From: Verrucomicrobiota bacterium
GTDB lineage: Bacteria; Verrucomicrobiota; Verrucomicrobiia; Chthoniobacterales; UBA10450
Direction of reading: 5' to 3'
Length of the DNA: 5,988 nt
NCBI GenBank assembly: GCA_003219395.1
Contig: QHOR01000077.1
Span: forward strand, 546-6,533
The notes beneath the pieces were generated by a model. That model searched no databases. It was not told where the DNA came from and worked only from the letters and a program-made list of their open reading frames with translations. Below, in pieces: positions 5,971-5,988 of this stretch. Each line of letters opens with the position of its first letter. Positions within the stretch are counted from its first letter, which is position 1. A program made the translations under genes and the position numbers.

Positions 5971-5988
5971 TGTCGTGTTGAGCGAAGC
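5971..5988. repeat. Possible start of a dispersed intergenic repeat, cut by window edge
   Basis: The last 18 bases, TGTCGTGTTGAGCGAAGC, resemble the 'TGTCATnnTGAGCGAAGCGAA' repeat that I recall from intergenic regions of several environmental bacterial phyla. The match is from memory, and the element is cut off, so this is weak. The bases from 5940 to here hold no gene that I can support. Confidence 0.25.

Noticed and set aside
5821..5988. Minus-strand frame open from the right edge to a TAG at 5823-5821 (about 55 codons)
   Set aside because: It could be the C-terminus of a convergent gene, but its Ala/Glu/Ser-rich text is what the antisense of CCG-rich sequence gives, and the Pro-rich plus frame has a start with a Shine-Dalgarno-like site. 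It cannot be settled without sequence beyond 5988.

Overview
The window looks like a chromosomal stretch from a soil-type Verrucomicrobiota bacterium (Chthoniobacter/Udaeobacter-like). This is an inference. It rests on moderate-to-high GC, an almost complete lack of Shine-Dalgarno sequences, a LysM protein whose C-terminal domain resembles an L,D-transpeptidase, a DUF420 gene beside a DUF2007/zinc-ribbon gene, and AT-containing octamer repeats between genes. No rRNA, tRNA, transposase, phage gene or CRISPR array was seen.

Layout. Bases 1-1067 (minus strand) hold the N-terminal 355 residues of a large AsmA-like envelope protein that runs off the left edge. A divergent intergenic region (1068-1138) contains an imperfect inverted repeat built from an ACGCTTNA octamer family. 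To the right, on the plus strand, lie a DUF420 membrane-protein gene that is split between two frames and lacks an internal segment (1139-1523), a DUF2007-type protein with a C-terminal zinc ribbon (1651-2109), and a membrane-anchored LysM protein with a degenerate, probably inactive YkuD domain (2248-3090). Next come a second cluster of the same octamer (3149-3180) and accA, the carboxyltransferase alpha subunit of acetyl-CoA carboxylase (3187-4173).

Immediately after accA, and probably in its transcript, are two tandem paralogous secreted proteins of unknown family (4179-4982 and 5005-5811). They are roughly 60% identical by eye. Both keep a Cys, a His and a DPN motif in an order that suggests a papain/C39-like cysteine-peptidase fold. 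A 34-codon, extremely proline-rich ORF follows (5835-5939). It is the only ORF here with a well-placed Shine-Dalgarno-like sequence. The right edge has about 50 bases without a gene and possibly the start of a dispersed repeat.

How the genes fit together. Only accA has a secure housekeeping role, the first committed step of fatty-acid synthesis. The AsmA-like, LysM and tandem secreted proteins are all predicted envelope or export products, so the region has an envelope flavour, but no pathway links them directly. The most interesting items are the tandem Cys/His/Asp secreted pair, the LysM pseudo-transpeptidase, the broken DUF420 gene and the octamer repeats placed between genes.
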